Shown here one piece after another: positions 35,857-45,212 of a stretch of DNA of 63,940 nucleotides. This stretch comes from an uncultured bacterium (GTDB lineage Bacteria; Verrucomicrobiota; Kiritimatiellia; RFP12; UBA1067). Below the pieces are notes generated by a model that was not told where the DNA came from, did not search any database, and worked only from the letters and a program-made list of their open reading frames with translations. Position 1 is the stretch's first letter. Each line of letters opens with the position of its first letter. The DNA is taken from contig CACZAK010000003.1 of the NCBI GenBank assembly GCA_902779075.1, positions 1 to 63,940 of the forward strand. Direction: 5' to 3'. The translations under genes and the position numbers were made by a program.

Positions 35857-36198
35857 TTAGATGCCTTCAAGAAATGCCGATGTTGCATAGATCGGCAGAT
35901 AGGTGACGCCGTCCTTGGCGTGTCTGTCGTTTACGTCCAGAACCGTTGGCCTGTCAATGTACTGACGGAACTTGCCGCGGAACTTGTCCAGCGAAACCTG
36001 CGTATACCGCTTTGCCGACTTCACCTCAAGGGTCACTATGTTCTTGCGGCGACCGGTCTTCGTCTTGGAGAGAAGAAAATCTATCTCCATCCTCTCTTCT
36101 GCCTTGCTGGGATTGATCCGCGAGTAGAAATACGGCTTTCTTCCACTGGCCACGACCATCTGGCGGTGAAGCGACTGCCCGAACTCCTCCGGCGCACA
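35857..36198 (-). pseudogene. 5'-truncated DUF4143 ATPase remnant
   Basis: The frame reads CAPEEFGQSLHRQMVVASGRKPYFYSR...EERMEIDFLLS...IVTLEVKSAKRY..., the C-terminal nuclease-like part of a DUF4143 ATPase, and is blocked upstream by TAA. The ATPase domain is missing. A 100-aa product from ATG 36159 is possible but has no ribosome site. Confidence 0.75.
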
Positions 36199-36315
36199 TT
36201 ATATCACTTTTTTGAGCTTAAGTGCAACGGTCAAAATACACATTTTTGAACCTTATGCAAGATAGCTCGTTACACCTTTTTGAAGTTTATTGTCTTCCGC
36301 AGCATTTTTAGGGGA

Positions 36316-36338
36316 TTCCTTCGGGGACTGTCCCCGCA
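36316..36338. repeat. GGGGAC palindrome
   Basis: TTCGGGGACTGTCCCCGCAAAA, shortly after the stop of the 708-aa gene on the minus strand. The remaining gap to 36198 shows nothing else. Confidence 0.65.
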
Positions 36339-36368
36339 AAACCCGGAGGCCTCGCCCCAAGGGAAAGG

Positions 36369-38495
36369 TCACCGCATCCAGCCCTCTATCTTGCAGACAC
36401 GCTCCATCAGCTTGCGCTCCGGTTGACCGGAATCGGGGCGGAACCAGACCTCGATCCGGGCGGCATACGGCTTGCCCCAGTCGCCTTCATAGATCGTGAA
36501 CTCGTTTTCGTAGAGAAACTTCTCTTCTGGATCATTAGACCATCCAATTCGTTCATTGGAAGCTTCCTTCAACCTTCCTTTGGAGAGCCGCGAACCCTTC
36601 GTCGCTTCAAATGCCTTGAGATACACAAGCCCCGGCTCGCCAGGATTGATCCGCAACGTGAGATTGTAGATGCCAGGCTGCATGCCGTTGCGAAGCGTGA
36701 ATCCGTCCGCTCCGCGAACGACAGCGTCGGGCGGCAGATTCGTCAGGGACAGGAACTCGTCCTTCAAGAACACCAGAACGGCATTGGTGATGCGCCGCTC
36801 GCGCGCAGACGACTCCTCAAACACCTCAACGCAGAAATCCTTGTCCCCAAAGCGTTCGCTACTTTGAAATGACTGGGGACTTCCCTTTGAGACATCGGCT
36901 CTTACGATAGAAACCGGCTTGTGGTTCGCGCCCCCGTCGCGGCCAAACGGCGAGAACGGGAATCCGATGGTCGTCCTCGTCTGATAATGCGTAGTCGCAT
37001 GAGGGGCATTGGAATTCTGTACACGATCATGCTTGGTCGCGTTGCCGGAATAATATCCGTGAAGCGGATGGTTCCAGACGCCCTTGTTCCGCCAACGACG
37101 CGTCGCGCACAGCCGGCCCTGATCCTCATGTAGCCACCATCCGGGATGTCTGGCGAGATAAGCCATTAACTCATCCCGTCGATTATGGACAAGTCCGGAA
37201 AGCGCGGACAAATCACATGTGACAGTTGGATTGTCGCCACCTTCCTTGCTCAACGCCGCGAAGACCGCCCGAGCGAAATCGTCGTCATAGACCTCGTCCG
37301 AATCGAACGGACTTCCAACTTGATCACCTGGCATCACAATATTCTGCTCAAGTTCCGTCGGAATCGACAGCTCGTCGGCAAAATGGTCCTTACTCAGGCC
37401 CAAAACATCCCCATGATGGTCGAGAAAATCATCCCTTACTGTGTCGAGTTTATTCACCTTGAGGAATGCGGCATAGTTTATACACGTTTCCTTGTCTTGC
37501 GGATCAATGGCGATGGCCTGCCGGATTGCCCTAGCGAACGCGATGGGGTTCTTGGCTTGACGGGCATAGAGCTTCGCGTGCGTGAGGCGCAGCTTGGCAA
37601 ACGCCCGTACGCCCATGCGGTGGTCCGGATCCAGCTCTCCGTCAGCGGTTCTGCGCCAGTGTTCGGCGCGGCGCTTGGCGAACTGCGGGTCGGAAAGGAG
37701 TCGTTTCGTGATCCAGTCCCAGAACTCGGCGTTGTCGCGCACTTCCTCGTCGGAAACCGCGCCGGACTTCTCCGCATTGAGCTTCATTACAAGACCGTGC
37801 GGGGTCATGTAGTCGTACATCCATTCGATAGGATAGGACTCCTCAACGTACATGGCGTGCTTGCCCTTGTTCTTCTTGAAGAGCTTCTTTGCGAGGATTT
37901 CGTTAATCTTCATCACGGCAAGAGCCCCTGTGACCGTTACCCTGCCATCCTTGATCTCCACGGCGTCGCGCGCGTCGATCCTGCCGGACTGCACGCCCTC
38001 CACGAACTCGCGGAACGCATCCGTGAGTTCGCCTTCGGAGGAGATGGCGTACCTCTTGCCGTACCTCTCGCGAATCACGGCCATGTAGTTGCCGTCCGCA
38101 AGGGCGTTCTGCGTGATGACGGCGACATCAGGGCGCAGGCCGTCGTTCAGGACAAGCGTCTCCGGGATGAAGCGCCCACAGTCCGTGCCGCCGAAGTACA
38201 ATGCGCCCTTCTCCATCGGTGCGGGATAAAGCGGATTCGGCGGCGGCTCCTCCGAGCCGTCTTCCGCGCCGTAGCCGAAAAGGCCGCCCGCCCCCTCGAG
38301 TATGCCCAGGCCAAAGTCCGTCACGGCTTTTTCGCCCACGTCGTCAACGTATTTCTGGCACTCGGCGGAGAGCAGCGACGAATCGAGAGCTGGGTTTCCG
38401 ATGTTGGAGCGGGAGTCTGTGGCATCGTAGGCCGATGCGACGAGCGCCGTTGCGGTAGCGAGCGCAGCGAACATGGTTTTTGTAATGAAATTCAT
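36369..38495 (-). CDS. Verrucomicrobia-type secreted protein (GGTDxGRF family)
   Basis: 708 aa; ATG 38495 follows AAGGAGG; signal peptide to about residue 20. Contains GALYFGGTDCGRFIPETLVLNDGLRPDVAVITQNALADGNYM and EESYPIEWMYDYMTPHGLVMKLN, which I recognise as a motif set in PVC proteins, in some cases the soluble part of DUF2723-type membrane proteins. A helical repeat follows (ARAIRQAIAIDPQDKETCINYAAFLK), TPR-like. The C-terminal 200 residues are unassigned beta-rich sequence. Last gene of a run behind kinase, sigma and LRR genes, 29 nt after the LRR stop. Confidence 0.65.
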   Translation of the reverse strand: MNFITKTMFAALATATALVASAYDATDSRSNIGNPALDSSLLSAECQKYVDDVGEKAVTDFGLGILEGAGGLFGYGAEDGSEEPPPNPLYPAPMEKGALYFGGTDCGRFIPETLVLNDGLRPDVAVITQNALADGNYMAVIRERYGKRYAISSEGELTDAFREFVEGVQSGRIDARDAVEIKDGRVTVTGALAVMKINEILAKKLFKKNKGKHAMYVEESYPIEWMYDYMTPHGLVMKLNAEKSGAVSDEEVRDNAEFWDWITKRLLSDPQFAKRRAEHWRRTADGELDPDHRMGVRAFAKLRLTHAKLYARQAKNPIAFARAIRQAIAIDPQDKETCINYAAFLKVNKLDTVRDDFLDHHGDVLGLSKDHFADELSIPTELEQNIVMPGDQVGSPFDSDEVYDDDFARAVFAALSKEGGDNPTVTCDLSALSGLVHNRRDELMAYLARHPGWWLHEDQGRLCATRRWRNKGVWNHPLHGYYSGNATKHDRVQNSNAPHATTHYQTRTTIGFPFSPFGRDGGANHKPVSIVRADVSKGSPQSFQSSERFGDKDFCVEVFEESSARERRITNAVLVFLKDEFLSLTNLPPDAVVRGADGFTLRNGMQPGIYNLTLRINPGEPGLVYLKAFEATKGSRLSKGRLKEASNERIGWSNDPEEKFLYENEFTIYEGDWGKPYAARIEVWFRPDSGQPERKLMERVCKIEGWMR

Positions 38496-38524
38496 TTCGT
38501 GTTCCTCCTTGTCTCTTGAGGGGA

Positions 38525-39712
38525 TTAGTAGATGATTGTCGTCTTGTCGCCGACTGCGCGGCGGATGCGCACGATCTCGTCCTTGTCCTTCGCGATCGGC
38601 GTGTCCGAGAGGTCGATGAGCAGCACCTTTGACCAACCGTCGAGGTTTTCGGGAAGCCGCTTGAGTTTCTTGCATCCGGCGAACGAGATCGTCCGAAGCC
38701 TGCCCATCCACTCCGCCTCCGGGGGGATTTCCGAAATCAGCGTCCCGCCGACGTCAATATCTGTCATTTGGCCGGACAAACCAGCTCGCGGCAGCGTCGT
38801 GATCTTCGTGTTCTTCGCGTAGAACCGCTTGAGTTTCAAGCAACAAAGGGTCTCGATGAAAGGACTGTGCTTTTCACCTTTTGCGTCCGTGTACATTCCG
38901 TCGTCAAGGGGCGTGCCGTTCATGCGCAGGTAATGGAAGGACGGGAGATGGGTCAGTCCGGCAGGGATCTTGTCAACCTGCGTGCCGTCCAAGTTGAGGT
39001 ATTGGAGGCAGCGAAGCTCGCGTATGTCGTCGGCAACCCTCTTTATCGGATTCCGCGCGAGCCAGAGCCACCGCAGGTTCTTCATCTTGAAGACACAAGA
39101 TGGAATTTCCTCAATACCCGTCTCGGAGAGGTCGAGTGCACGGATGTTCGTCAACCCTTCCAGGTCTTGAGCCGTGATGTTCTTCGCTCCCCGCAGATAG
39201 AGCCGCTCGACCTTGGAACGGTCGCACTTCCGAAGCACGTCCAGCGAGGTGACGGTCAGGCCTGACCTCTCGAGACGCGATTTCCTGACGTGCCATTTCG
39301 GCCCGTCCTTTTCGGGGGCTTTCGCCACATTCTCGTTAAGCAAAGTCGAGATGAAGTTGTTCGACTCCTCCAGCATCATGTCGTTCAGCTGCTCCGCCGT
39401 CAGGCCCTTGATGTCGGCCCTGAGCTTGTCGACCACGACCTTCGCGCCGGCAATGTCGCCGCCGCGCATGCGCAGGCGCAGCGCGCCGTTCAGGAGAAGG
39501 AACTTCTCGGCCTCCCCCGTCTCCTTTTCCGCGAGCGCGACGAGCGCCTCCGCGCCCCCGCCCGGCTTGAGTTCGCCGGAATTGAGCTTGTCCACGATTC
39601 CCGCGGACATCTCCGCCACCCTTGGACGCGCCGCCTCCAGCGCCTCCTTCGTTGGCATCGCCCCCGCGCAGAACGTCGCGCAAAGACCCGCCACAATCAT
39701 CAGTCTTTTCAT
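38525..39712 (-). CDS. Secreted leucine-rich-repeat protein
   Basis: 395 aa; AAAGGAAA before ATG 39712; signal peptide (MKRLMIVAGLCATFCAGA). Residues ~20-150 are helical. From about 180 on there are LRRs (IRALDLSETGIEEIPSCV, LRWLWLARNPIKRVADDI, LQYLNLDGTQVDKIPAGL, LRTISFAGCKKLKRLPENL). Ends TTIIY, similar in style to other secreted proteins here. A putative sensor or binding protein for the kinase/sigma pair encoded just upstream (inference). Confidence 0.82.
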   Translation of the reverse strand: MKRLMIVAGLCATFCAGAMPTKEALEAARPRVAEMSAGIVDKLNSGELKPGGGAEALVALAEKETGEAEKFLLLNGALRLRMRGGDIAGAKVVVDKLRADIKGLTAEQLNDMMLEESNNFISTLLNENVAKAPEKDGPKWHVRKSRLERSGLTVTSLDVLRKCDRSKVERLYLRGAKNITAQDLEGLTNIRALDLSETGIEEIPSCVFKMKNLRWLWLARNPIKRVADDIRELRCLQYLNLDGTQVDKIPAGLTHLPSFHYLRMNGTPLDDGMYTDAKGEKHSPFIETLCCLKLKRFYAKNTKITTLPRAGLSGQMTDIDVGGTLISEIPPEAEWMGRLRTISFAGCKKLKRLPENLDGWSKVLLIDLSDTPIAKDKDEIVRIRRAVGDKTTIIY

Positions 39713-39793
39713 TCTCTGTTTCCTTTCTCGGCTTTCGCCGCAATCCAAGAAACGGATGCGGCGGAGGCTTCTGACAAAGTTTTTCAAAAAAGT

Positions 39794-40402
39794 TCAGCCG
39801 TCCATTTCGGACTCGATCGCGGCCACCATCCGCGCTACGCGGCTCTTTGTCTGGTAGACGACGTCCTCGGAGACTCCGAAGCGCGAAGCGACGGACTTGA
39901 TCGGCTCCTCCTCGACCGCGCAGGCCCGGTATATGGCCTTCGTCTTCGCGGGCAACATCGTGCGGGTGAGCACGTGTTCCACCGCCGCCTCGTGCCGCGC
40001 AAGCCGCCACTTCACGTCGATGATCGCAACGGTCTCCGACTCCACCGTCGGCTCGACCGCCGCGTCTTCGTCATCCAGGGACACCATGCGCATGCCGCCA
40101 CGAGCCTTCGCCGCGCGCCAGAAGTCTATCACCTCGCGCCGTATGAGCGTCGCGAGATAGCTCCTGAAATGTCCCGCGTCGCCCGAATAGCGCCCCGCGC
40201 GCAGCACGTCGACAAGCTTCAGCAGGATCTGCTGCGCGATGTCCTCCGCGTCCGCCGCCGCGCCTTGGTTCTCCGCGAACTTGACGATGGCCGGCTGGTA
40301 CAGCTCAAAGAACCTCTGCCAGGCGAACTCGTCGGATCTCCCGGTCATCTGCGCGGCGAGCTTGACGAGAAGCGTGCAGGGCGTTTCGGGGAATACGGAC
40401 AT
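39794..40402 (-). CDS. ECF-type RNA polymerase sigma factor
   Basis: 202 aa. Region 2 is WQRFFELYQPAIVKFAENQGAAADAEDIAQQILLKLV with FRSYLATLIRREVIDFWR; region 4 is AIYRACAVEEEPIKSVASRFGVSEDVVYQTKSRVARMV. The start ATG overlaps the kinase stop (TGATG), so translation is coupled; a GTG one codon earlier is an alternative. No anti-sigma factor is adjacent; control by the neighbouring kinase is an inference supported by known kinase-linked ECF groups in Planctomycetes/PVC. Confidence 0.87.
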   Translation of the reverse strand: MSVFPETPCTLLVKLAAQMTGRSDEFAWQRFFELYQPAIVKFAENQGAAADAEDIAQQILLKLVDVLRAGRYSGDAGHFRSYLATLIRREVIDFWRAAKARGGMRMVSLDDEDAAVEPTVESETVAIIDVKWRLARHEAAVEHVLTRTMLPAKTKAIYRACAVEEEPIKSVASRFGVSEDVVYQTKSRVARMVAAIESEMDG

Positions 40403-41505
40403 CACCGGCCCTCCATGAATCGCGGCGGCGCGAAAAGCCCGTCGGTGATGCCGGAACGATTCTTCGGCGGCGGCGCGGGGACAGGCGGCGCGGCAGGCTC
40501 CTCCACGCGCGGCGGCGTCTGCGCCACGGGCTCGACGGGCGCTTCCCTGCGCGGCGTCCGCGTCGCAAGCGCGAGGACAAGCGCACTGACTGCCCCGACT
40601 GCGCCAAGTGCGGCGATCCAGGGCCAGACGCGGCGACGGGGAGCGGGAGCGGATTTCGGAGCGAGCGCCTTCGCAAGCGGTGCGAGCGTGGATGCGCGAT
40701 GGGCCGGATCGGCAACAAGCATCGCGCCAAGGACTTCCGACCAGTTGTATTCAAACGAGTCCAGCATGTCGGCCAGTCCAAGGACGTGCCGTCCGGGCTT
40801 GTGCGTGCCGCCCGCGCCGAGATTAGGATCGTACCACACCCCCGTGAGAAGGCGGAAGAAACTCGCCGCGAGGGCGTAGGCGTCAGACGCGGCTGTGGCC
40901 TCCTCGCCGCGCAGGAGCTCCGGCGCCATGTAGCCGCGCGTGCCCAGCACATGCCGCTCGGCGCTCGTCCCCGTGAGCATGGTCTTTGTGACGTCGATTT
41001 CCTTGCGGAGACGTTCGTCGCAGACTCGGGAAATGCCGAAGTCTGTCAAGACTGCGCATCCGGCGGAATCGACGAGCACATTGTTCAACTTGATGTCGCG
41101 GTGAACGACACCTTCTGCGTGTATGTAGTCGATGACGGAGGCGAGGTCGCGAAACCAAAGGGCGAGTTGCGCCTCGTCGGCCTCGTTCGGCGTCACCTCG
41201 GCAAGCGTCTTCGCGCACCCGTCCGCGCGGAGGACGAGATCCATCGCGAGATAAGGGCGCTCCGTTGCGTCATCCACGCCGAAGTCGTGCATCTTGACGA
41301 GGCGGGGGTGGGAGAGTCGCGAAAGGAGGCGGGCCTCGACGAGAAAGCGGCGGCGGAAGAAGTCGGCCTTCGCGCCATCGGCGGCAAACAACTTGAGGGC
41401 AACGTGCGCCCCGTCGCCGCCTTCGGCTTCATACACCTCGCCCATGCCGCCGGCCCCAAGCCGACGTATCACACGGTATGCGCCAATTCTATCTCCCATT
41501 TCCAT
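40402..41505 (-). CDS. Membrane Hanks-type Ser/Thr protein kinase
   Basis: 367 aa. Glycine loop GAGGMGEVYEA (17-27), VALKLF with the ATP-binding lysine, VVHRDIKLNNVLVD catalytic loop, LTDFGIS, GTRGYMAPELL and a SDAYALAASFF helix, so catalytically complete. A single transmembrane helix at about 293-315 (RRRVWPWIAALGAVGAVSALVLALA) is followed by a proline-rich outer tail of about 50 residues with no recognisable sensor domain. Coupled to the ECF sigma gene downstream. Confidence 0.9.
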   Translation of the reverse strand: MEMGDRIGAYRVIRRLGAGGMGEVYEAEGGDGAHVALKLFAADGAKADFFRRRFLVEARLLSRLSHPRLVKMHDFGVDDATERPYLAMDLVLRADGCAKTLAEVTPNEADEAQLALWFRDLASVIDYIHAEGVVHRDIKLNNVLVDSAGCAVLTDFGISRVCDERLRKEIDVTKTMLTGTSAERHVLGTRGYMAPELLRGEEATAASDAYALAASFFRLLTGVWYDPNLGAGGTHKPGRHVLGLADMLDSFEYNWSEVLGAMLVADPAHRASTLAPLAKALAPKSAPAPRRRVWPWIAALGAVGAVSALVLALATRTPRREAPVEPVAQTPPRVEEPAAPPVPAPPPKNRSGITDGLFAPPRFMEGR

Positions 41506-41547
41506 GGCACATTTTTCTTCGCTGAACGGGTGAAGTGAAAAGGATGG

Positions 41548-44145
41548 TCAATACAGCTTGCTTCCGTACACAAGTATCTTCTTGAGCGACAGCGACTTCT
41601 TGCCGCCGCCCGGCTCAAAACCGACCTTGACGAACTTCGCCGTCGGGGATTCCTTGCGCAGGTCAACCCTCCGTTCCCCGTTCCCCATTCCCCGTTCCCC
41701 GTTTCCCATTCCCCGTTCCCTATTCCCCATTCCCCGTTCCCCAACCTTGTGCCACTCCTCTCCATCGTCGGAAATCCAGAACGACAGACCTTTCGCCTCT
41801 CCCACGACCGTCACGCCCGATACCTTCACGGCACCGGCCAACTCGACGATCGCCCACGGCGCGTCCTCGGACTTCGTCGCGAACAGTCCCTGCCGTTTCG
41901 GGTCGTATGGCGTTGCATCCGACACCCTTGCGTAATCTTCCGGCGTGTCGCCCTTGCCGCTTGAGGATACCAGCACAAGCGCATCATCAGAGACAAGCGG
42001 CGCGTCGTAGTCCGTTTCGTGGACCTTCGCCGTTCCCACGGGTGGCTCGCTTTCGTTCCTGAAATTCGCCAACATGCGGAATGCCGTCCTGTCCGTCCTG
42101 AAATCCCCCATCGCGAAAAGCTGCCGCCAGTCGAAGCCCCGTTTCCCATTCCCCGTTCCCGGTTCCCCATTCCGGTTTCCGAAGGACGCCGCATACGAGA
42201 AAAGTCGCTCAAGACGATCCTTGTCTTTCCCGAATCGTTCCAGCGCATAGCCGAAAATCTGCGGCAAGTAACTAGGGCTTCCCTTGTTGGCCTCCAGCGC
42301 GACCGCAAGGATCTTGTCCTCCAACACGGGATGGCCCTTGAAATGACCCAGGGCGCGGGCAAGCGCATCTTTCCTGAAATTCATCTCCTCGACGATGTAC
42401 GACTTCGGCCGGGGCAGGGCGAGGAACACCTTCGCCGTCTCCTTCGCGAGCGCCGTCTTGTCCATTCCCTTTTTCTGCATCGCGTCCAACGCCTCATGTG
42501 CGAAGTTCCATGTGGCGAGACGGCCTTCTGGCTGGAGCCTGACGAGTTCGCCGAGGTAGTTCCGCCATTCGTCGATGGAGGCATTGGCCGCCTTGAACGA
42601 GTCGGCGTAGGCGCGCCACGCCGTGTAGTTGTAGGGACAGCGCATAGCGGCCTCCTTGATGCGTCCCGCGAAGAGCAGCAGTTCCGACTCGTCATGCGCC
42701 GTGCGGTCCGCAAATGCGCGTTCCGTTGCCGGCAGATACTGGAAACCCTTTCCCCAGAGCGTGAACGACGCGCCGGAGTACGGCCTGACCCCGTTGACAA
42801 GCCGCCAGTTGCCGTCCTCCTTACGCATGGCCCAGCAGCGGTGCGCCGGCGCCCCCTTCCGGAACTTCGTGGCCTTGCGTCCGGGCTGGAAGTTCGTCAC
42901 GGCCATGATTCCCTGGGAGTTGGCGGCGCGCGACGCCCACTCGGAAAGCTCCACGCACACGCCGCCGACGCGTGAGCGCAGGTAGAGGCGCGGCCAGCCG
43001 GACGCCGTCCACGGCCGCATGTACTCATCCCCCTTCGCCCACTTGCTCACGCCGAAGCAGTTCTTCTTGCGATATGGTACGTTCCTGATGCTCACATTTC
43101 CAAGATAGCGCGTCGGGAAGCGGCGCTGGGCGTTGAGGTAGAGCGTCTCCGCCGCGTCCGCCGGACGCTTCACAACGAATCGCCATTCGCGGCAGTCGTG
43201 CCCTTCCGCGAGCTTCAGGAACCCGCCAACCTTCCCGATGCGCCTGAACGCGGCCCAGTGGCGCACGGTCGCCTTCATGTCGTCGCCCTTCTGCGCGTTG
43301 ATCGCCACGGCCACCGTCACCTTGCGGCCCATCTCCGTGCGGCTCCACTTCTCGTCCTCGTCGTTCAGAAAAAGCGTCATCAGCGTCTCCAGCGCAAGTG
43401 GCGCATCGAAGACGGGGCCGGAGAGCAGGAAGTCCTCCAGCACGGCATCGTCGTTCCACAGCCGCGCGAACAGTTCACGCCCGCCCTTCGCCGCGAGTAT
43501 CTCGCAAATTTTCTTCTCGCCGCAGATCTCGACAAGGCGCTTCCTCAAGATGGTGCGGCGTACGGGCGAGCCAGGCTTGAGGTCTTCTGATTTCAATTTT
43601 CGGCCGTCGACCGCCAGCTGTCGAATAATCTTCGTCCAATCGACATTCGCCGCCCGACTCCCGACATCGGGTTCAAGCCGTTTCGGCTCGAGGTTCACCA
43701 CGCCGTCGCCGAACGCGCCGAGTCCGCGCAGCGGATCCTTCGGCGGCTGCGGCACGTCCACGCCAAGTTCCTTCAGGTAGCTGTACGCCGCCCAGCCCCA
43801 GAAGGACGTACATCCAGCGTCGTAAACAGCCTTCAGGCACTCAACCGCCCGCGCCTTATTCGCCTTGAGGTCGTGGCGCAGCAGCGCGAACTCGGCCATG
43901 TCGACCGACTGCCGCTCTTCGAGATTGCGTCCGTCCGCTGGACGGGCCCGCAGCTCCGCAACAAACGCGCGTCCCGCATCCCATTTGCCCTCGGCACCAA
44001 AGAGGCTCGCCTGTCTCACGTCGCCATACCCGTCGGAGGGACGTCGTGGCAGGTCGATCTTCAGGGGCGTCCCGGAGCCCGACGCGCAAAGCGCCGCGAA
44101 TACAAACGCAACGACGGCAACCCCTTTAAGCGTCGACTTTTTCAT
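41548..44145 (-). CDS. Secreted transglutaminase-like protein with discoidin-like domain (paralogue)
   Basis: 865 aa; start ATG 44145 lies one base after the stop of the sugar transporter (TAAG-ATG). Same layout as the 835-aa protein: signal peptide, helical N-terminal third, GGVCVELSEWASRAANSQGIMAV (Cys397) with PAHRCWAM, helical repeats, C-terminal F5/8-type-C-like domain. GNGERGM repeats are expanded at 41671-41742 and present at 42138-42172. Catalysis is unproven. Context with a sugar transporter and kinase suggests an envelope or glycan-related role. Confidence 0.6.
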   Translation of the reverse strand: MKKSTLKGVAVVAFVFAALCASGSGTPLKIDLPRRPSDGYGDVRQASLFGAEGKWDAGRAFVAELRARPADGRNLEERQSVDMAEFALLRHDLKANKARAVECLKAVYDAGCTSFWGWAAYSYLKELGVDVPQPPKDPLRGLGAFGDGVVNLEPKRLEPDVGSRAANVDWTKIIRQLAVDGRKLKSEDLKPGSPVRRTILRKRLVEICGEKKICEILAAKGGRELFARLWNDDAVLEDFLLSGPVFDAPLALETLMTLFLNDEDEKWSRTEMGRKVTVAVAINAQKGDDMKATVRHWAAFRRIGKVGGFLKLAEGHDCREWRFVVKRPADAAETLYLNAQRRFPTRYLGNVSIRNVPYRKKNCFGVSKWAKGDEYMRPWTASGWPRLYLRSRVGGVCVELSEWASRAANSQGIMAVTNFQPGRKATKFRKGAPAHRCWAMRKEDGNWRLVNGVRPYSGASFTLWGKGFQYLPATERAFADRTAHDESELLLFAGRIKEAAMRCPYNYTAWRAYADSFKAANASIDEWRNYLGELVRLQPEGRLATWNFAHEALDAMQKKGMDKTALAKETAKVFLALPRPKSYIVEEMNFRKDALARALGHFKGHPVLEDKILAVALEANKGSPSYLPQIFGYALERFGKDKDRLERLFSYAASFGNRNGEPGTGNGKRGFDWRQLFAMGDFRTDRTAFRMLANFRNESEPPVGTAKVHETDYDAPLVSDDALVLVSSSGKGDTPEDYARVSDATPYDPKRQGLFATKSEDAPWAIVELAGAVKVSGVTVVGEAKGLSFWISDDGEEWHKVGERGMGNRERGMGNGERGMGNGERRVDLRKESPTAKFVKVGFEPGGGKKSLSLKKILVYGSKLY

Positions 44146-44146
44146 C

Positions 44147-45166
44147 TTACTGCCCCGCCGCGACGAGGAACGCGAGTCCAACGAGGAAGAGAAGGATCAT
44201 CGCGAGGTTGAGCGCCCCCGACTTCTTGGGAGCGCCCTTGAATTCCTTCCACACGAGGATTCCCCAAAGCGCCGAGACAAGCGTCGCGCCCTGTCCGAGC
44301 GCGTAGGCAATCGCCGCGCCCGCCGTGCCGGCGGTGACAAACGAGAGCAACGTGCCTGTCGCCCAGATGCAGCCGCCGAGTATGCCGACGAGGTGGACGG
44401 GCATTCCGCCTTTGAACCAGTCGGCGCCGTTCACCGGCTCGCCCGAGACAGGCTTCTTCATCATAATCGTGTTGAACACGAAGTTGGACGCCAGAACGCC
44501 GAGCGTGAACACGAAAAACGCCGTATAGGGCGTCATGCGCCCATCGGCCGGCGCGGGATTCGTGAAGCCCATGTCGACAACGCGATTGACCAGCGGCGAG
44601 AACCAGCTCATGAGAAGGCCGGCGAATATCGCGAGAAAAAGCCCCTTCTTCACGGACGATGCGTCGGACGCGCCGCCAGACGCCGTCTGCTTCGCCTTGA
44701 ACGCAAGCGCATTGCAGACGATGGAAGCGACGATGACCGCAAGGCCGATCCAGATCAGGTACGGATTGCCCTTCCCGTCGACAAACCAGTTGGCGACAGT
44801 TCCACCCACAAGCGCGAGCCCGACGCCGACGGGGAACGCCACCGACATTCCCGCCACGGCGATCGCGGCGGAAAGGAGGATGTTCGAGGCGTTGAAGACG
44901 ATGCCGCCGAGGAACGGCCAAATCCATTGCGACGTGGAACTTGACTTGAGGTTCTCGACGAAGCTCCACGCGCCACCGCCGGACGATCCCATCGTAAATC
45001 CAGCAAGAAGCGAGAAGAGGACGAGTCCGATCACGTAGTCCCAGTAGAACAGTTCAAAGCGCCAGGTCTTCCCAGCCAGCTTCTGGGTGTTGCCCCAGCT
45101 GCCCCAGCAGAACATAGTCACGACGCAGAACGTGACGGCCAGTGCGTAGTTGCTGCAATAGTACAT
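44147..45166 (-). CDS. GRP/RhaT-type sugar transporter (DMT superfamily)
   Basis: 339 aa, about ten transmembrane helices. Starts MYYCSNYALAVTFCVVTMFCWGSWGNTQKL..RFELFYWDYVIG, a signature of GRP-family sugar permeases and RhaT relatives, which import monosaccharides with ions. AAGGAGAAAAGA precedes ATG 45166; the longer open frame is not credible. Sits 46 nt after ribokinase, so a pentose such as ribose is a plausible substrate (inference). Runs directly into the transglutaminase-like gene. Confidence 0.82.
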   Translation of the reverse strand: MYYCSNYALAVTFCVVTMFCWGSWGNTQKLAGKTWRFELFYWDYVIGLVLFSLLAGFTMGSSGGGAWSFVENLKSSSTSQWIWPFLGGIVFNASNILLSAAIAVAGMSVAFPVGVGLALVGGTVANWFVDGKGNPYLIWIGLAVIVASIVCNALAFKAKQTASGGASDASSVKKGLFLAIFAGLLMSWFSPLVNRVVDMGFTNPAPADGRMTPYTAFFVFTLGVLASNFVFNTIMMKKPVSGEPVNGADWFKGGMPVHLVGILGGCIWATGTLLSFVTAGTAGAAIAYALGQGATLVSALWGILVWKEFKGAPKKSGALNLAMILLFLVGLAFLVAAGQ

Positions 45167-45212
45167 TTTCTTTTCTCCTTTGTCTTCTGTCTTTCGTATT
45201 CTGTCCTCAAAC

